From Mycolicibacterium sp. P1-5 (GTDB lineage Bacteria > Actinomycetota > Actinomycetes > Mycobacteriales > Mycobacteriaceae): a stretch of DNA of 64,000 bases. Made by a program: the position numbers and the translations under genes. The DNA is taken from positions 186,001 to 250,000 of the forward strand of contig NZ_NPKT01000002.1 in NCBI RefSeq assembly GCF_008329565.1. Reading direction: 5' to 3'. Below, in pieces: positions 1 through 7,188 of the stretch. The notes beneath the pieces were generated by a model. It was given only the letters and a program-made list of their open reading frames with translations. It ran no database searches and was not told the origin of the DNA. Positions within the stretch are counted from its first letter, which is position 1. Each line of letters begins with the position of its first letter.

Positions 1-304
1 TGCCGAAGATCTCGAGCAGCTTGGCCACCACGGTGTGGCCGCCCATCGCGCCGGCCAGGCTCATCCAACCGCGCGCGAGTTCCTGGGTGACCTCGACGTA
101 GCAGGGCATCGACACCGGGTTTCCGCCGTACCGCTCGCTGATCGCCAGGCCGTAGATCCCGAGCTGCTTCATCTGCTCGATCCACGCCTCCGGGTAGCTG
201 TTGGCGTGCTCGATCTCGCGCACCGACGGCTTGACGTCACGCTCGATGAACGCCCGCACGGTCTCCACCAGCATGGTCTCTTCATCGTTGAGTGCAGTGC
301 TCAC
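1..304 (-). CDS. fadE3: Acyl-CoA dehydrogenase, N-terminal part (FadE3-like), cut by window edge
   Basis: Translating the minus strand from the GTG at 302-304 gives 101 residues (VSTALNDEETMLVETVRAF...) before the window ends. The sequence has the helical N-terminal domain of a flavin acyl-CoA dehydrogenase, with the typical 'QLGIYGLAISERYGG' stretch. Such enzymes oxidise acyl-CoA to the 2-enoyl-CoA in beta-oxidation. The catalytic and FAD-binding parts lie outside the window. The neighbour on the other side is an Rv0216-type gene, divergently arranged, as fadE3 (Rv0215c) and Rv0216 are in M. tuberculosis, and that is the basis for the symbol. The GTG was chosen because it gives the usual N-terminus; no strong ribosome binding site is visible. 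Confidence 0.75.
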   Translation of the reverse strand, partial: MSTALNDEETMLVETVRAFIERDVKPSVREIEHANSYPEAWIEQMKQLGIYGLAISERYGGNPVSMPCYVEVTQELARGWMSLAGAMGGHTVVAKLLEIFG

Positions 305-328
305 CAAGTTGCTCCAAGATCGCCGAAA

Positions 329-400
329 TGTACGGCCATATTGACATGCGCCCGAGCGGAGCACCAGTATGAGCGACTGTGACTTTGTACGGCCATATTG
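329..400. repeat. Direct repeat of 15 bases around the fadE3/Rv0216 promoter region
   Basis: The 15-mer TGTACGGCCATATTG occurs at 329-343 and again at 386-400, with starts 57 bases apart. The first copy runs into a TTGACA -35-like hexamer (341-346). The second lies just inside the first codons of the rightward gene. The core TACGGCCATA is nearly self-complementary, so each copy could be a protein-binding site. It may equally be a short duplication. Confidence 0.7.
341..370 (+). promoter_or_regulatory. Candidate promoter for the Rv0216-type gene, possibly leaderless
   Basis: TTGACA at 341-346 and CAGTAT at 365-370 are separated by 18 bases. The GTG start at 379 lies 9 bases after the -10 box, so transcription could begin at or next to the start codon. 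Leaderless GTG/ATG starts are common in mycobacteria. The promoter itself is inferred from sequence only. Confidence 0.5.
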
Positions 401-1392
401 GTGGCGGCGAGGCCGGCGGCCCCTATTTCGACGATCTGGTCATCGGCCAGGTCTTCGATTGGGCGCCGTCGATGACGTTGACCTCCGGCGCCGCCGCGTC
501 TCATCAGGCCATCCTCGGGGACCGCCTGCGGCTGTCTCTGGATGCGGATTTGTCGTACGCCGTGGTCGGTACCAATGGCCCGCTGGCCCATCCGGCGCTG
601 GTGTGCGACGTCGCGATCGGTCAGAGCACGCTGGTCACCCAACGCGTCAAGGCCAACCTGTTCTACCGCGGGCTGACGTTCTACCGCTATCCGGTCATCG
701 GCGACAGCGTGTTCACCCGCACCGAGGTGGTGGGGTTGCGGCAGAACACCGCCAAGCCGGGCCGGGCGGCGACGGGGTTGGCGGCGCTGCGGATGACCAC
801 CATCGACCAGGTCGGCCGGCTGGTGCTCGACTTCTACCGGTGCGCGATGCTTCCGCTCAGCCCGGATGCTCCGGACACCGGCCACGCCGACGATCTGTCG
901 CTGATCGGGGCCGAACTGCCTGCGGCGCCGGAGCCGACGGCCGACTGGAACGCGGCGGCGTTCCGCAGTCGTGTTCCCGGCCCGCATTTCTCCGCTGATA
1001 TGGCAGGTTCGGTCCTGCGCAGCACCGGCGATGTCGTCAGCTCCGCGCCGGAGCTGGCCCGGCTGAGCCTGAACATCGCTGCCACCCATCATGATTCGCG
1101 CGTCGGTGGTCAGCGTCTGGTCTACGGCGGCCACACCATCGGGCTGGCACTGGCCCAGGCCGCCCGGCTGCTGCCGAATCTCGCGACGGTGCTCGGCTGG
1201 GCGTCCTGTGACCACACCGGCCCGGTGCACGAGGGCGACACCTTGTACAGCGAGCTGCACATCGAAGCCGCCGAACCGCTGCCCGACGATCGCGGCGGCG
1301 TGCTGACATTGCGTTCGGTGGTGTACGCCGCAGCCGAGGAGGGCGACGCGCGTCAGGTGCTGGACTGGCGATTCACCTCTTTGCATTTTTAG
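379..1392 (+). CDS. MaoC-like double hot-dog hydratase/dehydratase family protein (Rv0216-type)
   Basis: 337 residues, the usual length of the Rv0216 family, which folds as two hot-dog domains. It starts MTLYGHIGGGEAGGPYFDDL. The 'YFDDLVIGQVFDW' opening is typical of MaoC-type hydratases, and a second hot-dog follows from about residue 215 (TGDVVSSAPELARLSLN... HHDSRVGGQRLVYGGHTIG). The family resembles (R)-specific enoyl-CoA hydratases, but the substrate of Rv0216 is not established as far as I know. The GTG at 379 was chosen because it sits just after a good promoter and keeps the full N-terminal domain. It diverges from the fadE3-like gene, which fits a role in fatty acyl-CoA metabolism. 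Confidence 0.8.
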   Translation: MTLYGHIGGGEAGGPYFDDLVIGQVFDWAPSMTLTSGAAASHQAILGDRLRLSLDADLSYAVVGTNGPLAHPALVCDVAIGQSTLVTQRVKANLFYRGLTFYRYPVIGDSVFTRTEVVGLRQNTAKPGRAATGLAALRMTTIDQVGRLVLDFYRCAMLPLSPDAPDTGHADDLSLIGAELPAAPEPTADWNAAAFRSRVPGPHFSADMAGSVLRSTGDVVSSAPELARLSLNIAATHHDSRVGGQRLVYGGHTIGLALAQAARLLPNLATVLGWASCDHTGPVHEGDTLYSELHIEAAEPLPDDRGGVLTLRSVVYAAAEEGDARQVLDWRFTSLHF

Positions 1393-1456
1393 CGCCGAGA
1401 CTGCACATGTTCTCGCCCCTACTCGCGCGATGTGTTCAAGAAGTGCAGTCTGGGCG
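1393..1456 (+). terminator. Inverted repeat after the Rv0216-type gene, possible terminator
   Basis: The 14-base arms at 1393-1406 and 1443-1456 are complementary with one mismatch (core AGACTGCAC / GTGCAGTCT), enclosing a 36-base loop. There is no T tract. It starts directly after the stop codon at 1390-1392. The long loop means it may be a dispersed repeat or binding site rather than a true terminator. Its right arm lies inside the reading frame if the next gene starts at 1432, which argues for the later start. Confidence 0.45.
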
Positions 1457-1467
1457 AAGATGAGTGG

Positions 1468-2553
1468 ATGCTGATCCGCGCTCAGGCCGTCGCCGCCGAG
1501 CTCACCGATCTGCTGGGTGTCCACGTCGACGCTGTCACGATCTTGACGGGCCGAGCTGCCCTCGTCGGCTTGCAGCCGCAGGGCCGTATATCTGCCGGCG
1601 GTGCCACCCGGCTGATGCCTACGCGTGACAGCTGGTGGGCGCTCACGCTGTCCCGCGCCGACGACGTCGCCGCCGTTCCTGCACTCATCGAAGCCGACTC
1701 GGTGCCCGACGACCCCTGGCCGTCGATTGCGGAGTGGTCGGCCCAACGCAACAGCGACGAAGTCCTCGCCCGGGCCATCCTGCTGGACCTGCCCGCGGCC
1801 CGCCTCGGTGAGACGAAGCCGACGACACCCATCGTGCGCACGTCGGGCTCCCGGACCGCGCCCCGAGTCCCGAAAGGGCTTCTGGTCGCCGACCTGTCGT
1901 CGATGTGGGCCGGCCCGCTGTGTGGTCAACTCCTCGCAGAGGCGGGCGCAACCGTCGTCAAGGTGGAAAGCCCGGCCCGTCCCGACGGCACCCGATCCGG
2001 CGATTCCGCATTCTTCGATTGGATGAACCACGGAAAACTCTCGTATGCCGTCGATTTCGTCCGGGACCAGGACCGGTTGCGGGCATTGCTGAACGTCGCG
2101 GACGTCGTGATCGAAGGTTCCAGGCCGGGTGTTTTGGCGCGGCGGGAATTGACTCCCGCAGGACTGCCGGGCCCCGCGGGTCGGGTATGGCTTCGCATCA
2201 CTGGCCATGGTCCGGATTCGCAGCGCGCAGCCTTCGGTGACGATGCGGCGGTCGCCGGTGGACTGGTCGGCACCAGCCCGAGTGGCCCCGTGTTCTGCGC
2301 AGACGCCATCGCCGATCCGCTGACCGGTATGGAAGCCGCGTTGGCCGTGGCGCATTCGCTACGGCGCGGTGGCGGTGAGACCCTCGAGGTGTCGATGGCT
2401 GGCGTGGCCGCGACGTACGCATCGCTGCCTGTTGGGCCGTCGATGTCGCCAAGTCCAATAGCCCCCGCACCAACTGCCGCGGCAGTGACGATGGGCACCG
2501 ACAATGCCGTCGTCGAAGCTCTTGTCCAGCAGAGGAACTCGGTCCCATGCTGA
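1468..2553 (+). CDS. Family III (CaiB/BaiF-type) CoA-transferase-like protein
   Basis: 361 residues from the ATG at 1468 (MLIRAQAVAAELTDLLG). A GTG at 1432 is in frame but would read through the inverted repeat at 1393-1456. From about residue 130 the sequence matches the CaiB/BaiF family opening (GLLVADLSSMWAGPLCGQLLAEAGATVVKVESPARPD cut into its usual blocks: 'WAGPLCGQLLAEAGA', 'VVKVESPARPDGTR', 'FFDWMNHGKLS'). It ends soon after 'ETLEVSMAGVAATYASLP'. The first ~125 residues are not typical of the family, and the C-terminal half of a usual ~400-residue enzyme is shortened, so activity is uncertain. Family members move CoA between acyl-CoA and a free acid. The last 7 bases overlap the next gene, so the two are probably cotranslated. 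Confidence 0.7.
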   Translation: MLIRAQAVAAELTDLLGVHVDAVTILTGRAALVGLQPQGRISAGGATRLMPTRDSWWALTLSRADDVAAVPALIEADSVPDDPWPSIAEWSAQRNSDEVLARAILLDLPAARLGETKPTTPIVRTSGSRTAPRVPKGLLVADLSSMWAGPLCGQLLAEAGATVVKVESPARPDGTRSGDSAFFDWMNHGKLSYAVDFVRDQDRLRALLNVADVVIEGSRPGVLARRELTPAGLPGPAGRVWLRITGHGPDSQRAAFGDDAAVAGGLVGTSPSGPVFCADAIADPLTGMEAALAVAHSLRRGGGETLEVSMAGVAATYASLPVGPSMSPSPIAPAPTAAAVTMGTDNAVVEALVQQRNSVPC

Positions 2554-3842
2554 TCCAGCAAGCCCACCTCCTGGACGGGCGGATCGTCGACATCCGAGTT
2601 GGCGCCGAGATCGAGGAGGTCGCCGAGCGACTTACCCCGCGCCGTGGCGAGGACACGTTCGACGCCGCGGGTGGCACCGTGATACCGGGCCTGCACGACC
2701 ACCACGTGCATCTGCGGGCCGCGGCGGCCGCACTGGATTCCGTCCAGGTCGGGCCGGCGCTGGTCCACGGCCGCGCCGAGCTTGCCGGGGTGTTGGCTCA
2801 CGCGCCGGTCGGCGAGGACGGCTGGATTCGGGCGGTGGGTTACCACGAGTCTGCCGCAGGCCCACTGGACCGAGAGCAGCTCGACGAGCTCACTCCCGCT
2901 GTGCCGGTGCGTATTCAGCATCGCAGCGGTGTGCTGTGGTTCCTCAACTCGGCCGGACTCGCTGCGGTCGGCCTGCCCGACCATCCGGATGGCAGGCTGC
3001 GAAGTTACGACAACTGGTCGGACGCGGTCGCGCGCCGGGACACGTCGCTGGCGACGGTCAGCCGACGGCTCCTGGGCTACGGCGTCACCGGCGTCACCGA
3101 CGCCACCCCGAATCTCGGTGCCAACGACATCGTCACGCTCACAGAGGAACACCGGCACGGCGGCTTGTATCAGCGCGTGCACTGGCTGGCCCCGGGAAAG
3201 CGGATTCTGCACGATGATTCGCTCGATCTCGACGAATTGACCGCCTGGATCGCCGGACGGCACCGGGACAACAGAGCTGTCGCTCTGCACTGCGTCACGG
3301 CCAGCCAGTTGGTCGTCACACTGGCCGCGCTGCGGGCCGCGGGCACACATCGCGACGACCGCATCGAACATGCCGCTGTGGTGCCCGACGACACCATCGC
3401 CGAACTTGCCGACATCGGTGTCCTGGTGGTGACCCAACCGAACTTCGTTGCCGAACGCGGTGATCAGTACCTCATCGAGGTCGATCCGGACGACCAGCCC
3501 GCGCTGTGGCGACTGGCGTCATTGCTTGCGGCCGGTGTGCGGGTTGCGCTCTCGACCGATCTACCGTTCGGCGACGCCGACCCGTGGGCGTCCATGCGCG
3601 CCGCGGTGCACCGCACCGCCAAGGCCGGCGCAGTGCTGAACCCCAGCGAACGCGTCTCGGCGACAACGGCTCTCACATTGTTCACCGGGCACGCTGAGCA
3701 ACCCGACGTGCCGAGGACGATCGAGCCGCACCAGCCCGGTGACCTATGCGTGCTGAGCGCGGCGCCGGCCGAAGTGCTCGACACCCTCGACGGCGAACTG
3801 GTCACCGCCACCGTGATCGCCGGCCACCTCCACGTCCCCTAG
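2547..3842 (+). CDS. Amidohydrolase 3 family metal-dependent hydrolase
   Basis: 431 residues starting MLIQQAHLLDGRIVDIRVG, the usual beta-sandwich opening of amidohydrolases. The first metal site is the His-x-His within 'IPGLHDHHVHLRA' at about residue 50. Later ligands are likely in 'VALHCVTASQ', 'DDRIEHAAVVPDD' and 'LSTDLPFGDADPWASM'. The length and motifs fit the YtcJ-like subgroup. Members hydrolyse amide or ester bonds in diverse small molecules, and the substrate here cannot be told. Its ATG overlaps the end of the CoA-transferase-like gene by 7 bases, so the two form an operon. It ends inside the large palindrome shared with the convergent dehydrogenase gene. Confidence 0.8.
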   Translation: MLIQQAHLLDGRIVDIRVGAEIEEVAERLTPRRGEDTFDAAGGTVIPGLHDHHVHLRAAAAALDSVQVGPALVHGRAELAGVLAHAPVGEDGWIRAVGYHESAAGPLDREQLDELTPAVPVRIQHRSGVLWFLNSAGLAAVGLPDHPDGRLRSYDNWSDAVARRDTSLATVSRRLLGYGVTGVTDATPNLGANDIVTLTEEHRHGGLYQRVHWLAPGKRILHDDSLDLDELTAWIAGRHRDNRAVALHCVTASQLVVTLAALRAAGTHRDDRIEHAAVVPDDTIAELADIGVLVVTQPNFVAERGDQYLIEVDPDDQPALWRLASLLAAGVRVALSTDLPFGDADPWASMRAAVHRTAKAGAVLNPSERVSATTALTLFTGHAEQPDVPRTIEPHQPGDLCVLSAAPAEVLDTLDGELVTATVIAGHLHVP

Positions 3843-3896
3843 CGATTTCGGCGCGTTTTCGTTCGCTCAGCGGCGGTTAACGCGCCGAAATCGCTA
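3840..3896. repeat. Large palindromic intergenic element, copy 1; bidirectional terminator candidate
   Basis: Perfect 18-base arms, TAGCGATTTCGGCGCGTT at 3840-3857 and its complement at 3879-3896, enclose 21 bases. The arms carry the TAG stop codons of both convergent genes. A related 57-base element lies at 26670-26726, also between convergent genes. It could end transcription in both directions, though there is no T tract. Confidence 0.8.
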
Positions 3897-5063
3897 GCTG
3901 GAGGTGGGCAATTCGCGGAAGGCGGTGCTGCGGTATGGTTCCGGCTCCTTCGGCAGGCCCAGCACCCGCTCGCCGACGATATTGCGCTGAATCTGGTCGG
4001 TGCCGCCGCCGATCGAGGTGAAGTACGCATTGAGGGTGCGGAACGTGACGGCGTCGCCGAGCGGATTGTCCGGCCCGCTCAACATCGCCTCCGGACCGGC
4101 GATCTCGGTCTGCACCTTCGCCGTCTCGTGCAGGATCCGCGACATCGCGATCTTGCCCAGCGCCAGCAGCGTGGCCGCTTCCGCCCGATCGGAGGTGGCC
4201 TTGGCCCGCTGGGTGTTCCACCGGTTCACCGCCGCATACGCTTCGACCCGCGCAATCTCTTGGCGGATGAACGAGTCGTCGAGCCTGCCGGCGCGCCGCG
4301 CCATTTCCACCAAGCTGTCGGCGTCGGCGTCGGCCTGCGGCTTGCGGGCCTTGCGCGACGTACGGGCCAGATCGCCCATCAGCCGCCGCTCGTAGCTCAG
4401 CGCTACCTGCAGCACCGACCAACCGCCACCCGGCTCACCAACCAGATTGGCGTCGGGCACCCGAGCCCCGGAGATGAAAACCTCGTTGAACTCCGACTCA
4501 CCGGTGATCTGGTGGATCGGGCGGACCTCGACGCCGGGCTGGCGCATCGGAAACATGAAGAAGCTGATTCCGCTGTGCTTGGGCACATCCCAGTCGGTGC
4601 GGGCCACCAGCAGGCCGTAGTCGGCGGTCTTGGCGAACGATGTCCACACCTTCTGGCCGTCGATCACCCAGTCGTCACCGTGCCGCTCGGCGCGGGTGCG
4701 CAGCCCCGCCAGATCCGAGCCCGCGCCCGGCTCGGAGTACAGCAGGCACCATTTGGTCTCACCGCGGATCGACGGCGGGATCAGCCGTCGCTTCTGCTCG
4801 TCGGTACCGAGGTCGTGCAACGTGCAGGCAAAGAGATTGGCCCGGTCGTGGCCGGTCCCCGGTGCGCCCACCGCGGCGAATTCCGCAGCCACGATGCGCG
4901 ATTGCGGGTCACTCAGGCCGCGGCCCCACCACTGCGGCTCCCAACTGGGAACCGCCCAGCCGGCGTCGAACACCAACTGCGCCCACTGCCCGCGATCCAG
5001 GCCGGCATCCCAGTTGTCGGCCAGCCACTGCCGGACCTCGTCGCGCACTTCATCATCGGTCAT
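3894..5063 (-). CDS. Acyl-CoA dehydrogenase, large-type subunit of a probable heteromeric enzyme
   Basis: 389 residues starting MTDDEVRDEVRQWLADNW. It carries the acyl-CoA dehydrogenase signature 'LLYSEPGAGSDLAGL' at about residues 107-121, the 'WVIDGQKVWTSFAKTADYG' block that contacts FAD, and a C-terminal 'GGTDQIQRNIVGERVLGLP' stretch. It oxidises an acyl-CoA to an enoyl-CoA. Its ATG overlaps the stop of the upstream dehydrogenase by 4 bases (ATGA). In mycobacteria, adjacent overlapping pairs such as FadE26/27 and FadE28/29 assemble as alpha2beta2 enzymes on bulky, often steroid-derived, CoA thioesters. The same arrangement is inferred here, and the substrate is unknown. Confidence 0.85.
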   Translation of the reverse strand: MTDDEVRDEVRQWLADNWDAGLDRGQWAQLVFDAGWAVPSWEPQWWGRGLSDPQSRIVAAEFAAVGAPGTGHDRANLFACTLHDLGTDEQKRRLIPPSIRGETKWCLLYSEPGAGSDLAGLRTRAERHGDDWVIDGQKVWTSFAKTADYGLLVARTDWDVPKHSGISFFMFPMRQPGVEVRPIHQITGESEFNEVFISGARVPDANLVGEPGGGWSVLQVALSYERRLMGDLARTSRKARKPQADADADSLVEMARRAGRLDDSFIRQEIARVEAYAAVNRWNTQRAKATSDRAEAATLLALGKIAMSRILHETAKVQTEIAGPEAMLSGPDNPLGDAVTFRTLNAYFTSIGGGTDQIQRNIVGERVLGLPKEPEPYRSTAFRELPTSS

Positions 5064-6163
5064 TGCTGCGCCTCCCGCAGTCGCACGTAGCGTTCCCGGT
5101 GCCAGGCCGGGTCGCCGAATATCTGGGCATCGGTGCGGGCCCGCCGCAGATACAGGTGCGCGGGATGCTCCCAGGTGAACCCGATGCCACCGTGCACCTG
5201 AATATTATTCGCCGCGACGGTGACGAACGCCTCCGAGCAATAGGCCTGTGCCACAGCGAGATCCGCGAGCCAGCCGGTATCCCCGGTGTCGAACGCCGCG
5301 GCAACATGCCGGGCCGCGGACAGCGCCGATTCCGCCTCCAGCAGCATGTCGGCGCACATGTGCTTGATTGCCTGGAAGCTGCCGATCGCCCGCCCGAACT
5401 GAAACCGGGTCTTGGCGTAGCCGGCGGCCATTCGCATCGCGTGCATCGTGCCGCCCGCCTGCTCACCGAGCAGCGCCACCGACGCGGTGTCCAGCGCTTG
5501 GTCAATCGCCGCCGCACCGATATCCGCTGCACCAACCAGCCGGGCCGGGGTGTCGTCGAGCACCACCCGGCCCTGTTTGCGGGTCTGGTCAACCGTTGTC
5601 AGCATGCTGACCTCCAGGCCCGGCGCAGTGGCATCCACCGCATACACCCCATTCCCGGCCAGGACGTAAATGCGTTCGGCAGCAGCAGCATCCAGAACAT
5701 GGGTCTTGATGCCCGACAACCGCCACCCGTCGCCGTCGGCGCGCACTGTCGTGGTCGACGCCAGGGGCAGGCGCGCCGACCCCTCCTCGGCGAACGCCAC
5801 GGTGGTGATCAGCTCTCCCGCAGCGATGCGCGGCAGGACATCGGCCTGCTCCGCCGAATCCCCAAGCGCCGAAAGTAATCCCGTGGTGAACACCGCCGTG
5901 GACAGGTAGGGCGCGCAAAGCAGGGCGCCGCCCATGGTCTCCATGACCAGGCTCACCTCAACGGCACCGGCCCCGGCGCCGCCGAACTCTTCGGGTATCG
6001 CCAAGCCCAGCAGGCCCATGGCCGCCAGCTCGGCCCACACCGCGGGGTCGTACCCGGTGTCGGTGGCCATCAGTCGGCGCACCTCGGCCTCGGGGGAGCG
6101 CTTGGCCATCAGGTCGGTGACCGCCTCGGCCAGGTCCCGCTGCTCGGTCGTCAGTGTCGGCAT
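5060..6163 (-). CDS. Acyl-CoA dehydrogenase, small-type subunit of a probable heteromeric enzyme
   Basis: 367 residues from the ATG at 6161-6163 (MPTLTTEQRDLAEAVTDLMA). The open frame extends further upstream, but that would overlap the preceding gene and has no family similarity. The N-terminal helical domain (WAELAAMGLLGLAIPEEFGG) and C-terminal domain (RFQFGRAIGSFQAIKHMCAD, IQVHGGIGFTWEHPAHLYLRRA) are clear. The central signature is degenerate ('TTVAFAEEGSARLPLA'). That pattern is typical of the partner subunit in alpha2beta2 acyl-CoA dehydrogenases. It begins 5 bases after the lipW-like stop and overlaps the next dehydrogenase by 4 bases. Confidence 0.82.
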   Translation of the reverse strand: MPTLTTEQRDLAEAVTDLMAKRSPEAEVRRLMATDTGYDPAVWAELAAMGLLGLAIPEEFGGAGAGAVEVSLVMETMGGALLCAPYLSTAVFTTGLLSALGDSAEQADVLPRIAAGELITTVAFAEEGSARLPLASTTTVRADGDGWRLSGIKTHVLDAAAAERIYVLAGNGVYAVDATAPGLEVSMLTTVDQTRKQGRVVLDDTPARLVGAADIGAAAIDQALDTASVALLGEQAGGTMHAMRMAAGYAKTRFQFGRAIGSFQAIKHMCADMLLEAESALSAARHVAAAFDTGDTGWLADLAVAQAYCSEAFVTVAANNIQVHGGIGFTWEHPAHLYLRRARTDAQIFGDPAWHRERYVRLREAQQ

Positions 6164-6167
6164 CGGC

Positions 6168-7055
6168 CTAGCCCCCGAAACTCTGGCGCAGGGTTTGGCA
6201 CTGGCTGGCGAAGAACGCCTTCGAGATATCGGCCTTGGCCGCGATCCCGTCGAAACCGTGGAATGCACCCGGCACCACGTGGACCTCGCATGGAACACCG
6301 GCGGCCTGCAACCGGGCGGCGTAGTCGAGATCTTCGTCGTGGAACAGGTCCAGCGTGCCGACGCCGAGCCAGGCGGGCGGGAGCCCGGCGAGATCGGTGC
6401 GGCGCGCGGGTGCGGCGATCTCCGGGTCAGCGCCGCCCAGATAGGCCTGCCAGCCGAACTTGTTGCTGGTGGCGTTCCACAGCCGCTGCCCGGGATCGTT
6501 GAGATGTTGCCCCACACTGCGGTCGTCGATCATCGGATAGACCAGGAGCTGAGAGACGGGCTTGACCCCGGGCCGGTCGCGGGCCAGCAAGGCCAACGAC
6601 GCGGCCAGGCCGCCGCCGGCGCTGGCCCCGCCGATCGCGATCCGATCCGCGTCGACCGCGGGCAGCCCGGCCAGCCATTGCAGCGCGGCGTAGCAGTCCT
6701 CCACCGGCGCGGGGTACGGATGCTCGGGTGCCAGCCGGTAATCGACGGCAGCCACGGTGATGCCCAACTCCCTGACGAACCGGCGGCACAGCACGTCGTC
6801 CTGCGCGGCAGTGCCCAGGACGTAGCCGCCGCCGTGGATCCACAGCAGCGCCGGGGTGGTTGTGGTCGCATTGGCGGGCCGGTGCAGGCGGATGCCGACG
6901 CCCGACTCCAACGTCAGGACCTCGACCCCGTGGTTCTTCGGTCGTTGCAGCCCGGTCAGCCGGCGCAGGACCGGCAGCGTCCGGGGAGAGATCAGGTTGC
7001 GGGGGATAAACCGCGCGACACTGCGCAGCTCGGGATGGATGTCGGTGTTCGCCAC
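6168..7055 (-). CDS. lipW: Alpha/beta hydrolase, hormone-sensitive-lipase-type esterase (LipW-like)
   Basis: 295 residues from the GTG at 7053-7055 (VANTDIHPELRSVARFIPRN). The frame stays open to 7301, but the sequence beyond 7055 holds a palindrome and looks non-coding, and LipW of M. tuberculosis is about this length. It has the oxyanion motif HGGGY in 'WIHGGGYVLGT', the nucleophile elbow 'IGGASAGGG', and the likely catalytic Asp and His in 'GTLDLFHDED' and 'GAFHGFD'. It hydrolyses short or medium acyl esters in the cytoplasm. It leads an operon with two acyl-CoA dehydrogenases, so it may release the acid that is then activated and oxidised. It diverges from the Baeyer-Villiger monooxygenase. 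Confidence 0.82.
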   Translation of the reverse strand: MANTDIHPELRSVARFIPRNLISPRTLPVLRRLTGLQRPKNHGVEVLTLESGVGIRLHRPANATTTTPALLWIHGGGYVLGTAAQDDVLCRRFVRELGITVAAVDYRLAPEHPYPAPVEDCYAALQWLAGLPAVDADRIAIGGASAGGGLAASLALLARDRPGVKPVSQLLVYPMIDDRSVGQHLNDPGQRLWNATSNKFGWQAYLGGADPEIAAPARRTDLAGLPPAWLGVGTLDLFHDEDLDYAARLQAAGVPCEVHVVPGAFHGFDGIAAKADISKAFFASQCQTLRQSFGG

Positions 7056-7071
7056 GCCGCCCAGTATGGCA

Positions 7072-7087
7072 ACCCCGAATTCGGGGT
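7072..7087. promoter_or_regulatory. Perfect 16-base palindrome upstream of the lipW-like gene
   Basis: ACCCCGAATTCGGGGT is fully self-complementary. It lies 17 bases upstream of the chosen GTG start, so a bound repressor would block transcription or initiation. The regulator is unknown. Confidence 0.55.
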
Positions 7088-7132
7088 AGGACAGGACCTT
7101 GATCCTCGACGACGCCGACAGTATCGTGGTGG

Positions 7133-7167
7133 CGGCAATTACGGAACTGCGCGTAGCGTAATTGCCG
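7133..7167. promoter_or_regulatory. Inverted repeat in the lipW/monooxygenase divergent region
   Basis: Perfect 11-base arms, CGGCAATTACG at 7133-7143 and CGTAATTGCCG at 7157-7167, are separated by 13 bases. The repeat lies 22 bases upstream of the monooxygenase ATG. It could be an operator or an RNA hairpin in the leader. Confidence 0.55.
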
Positions 7168-7188
7168 CTGGGTGAGAGGACACCGTCG

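Noticed and set aside
301..2355. Long open frame of 684 codons on the minus strand
   Set aside because: It is antisense to the Rv0216-type and CoA-transferase-like genes. Its translation is Arg/Gly/Gln-rich without any family motif, the usual by-product of high-GC codon bias.
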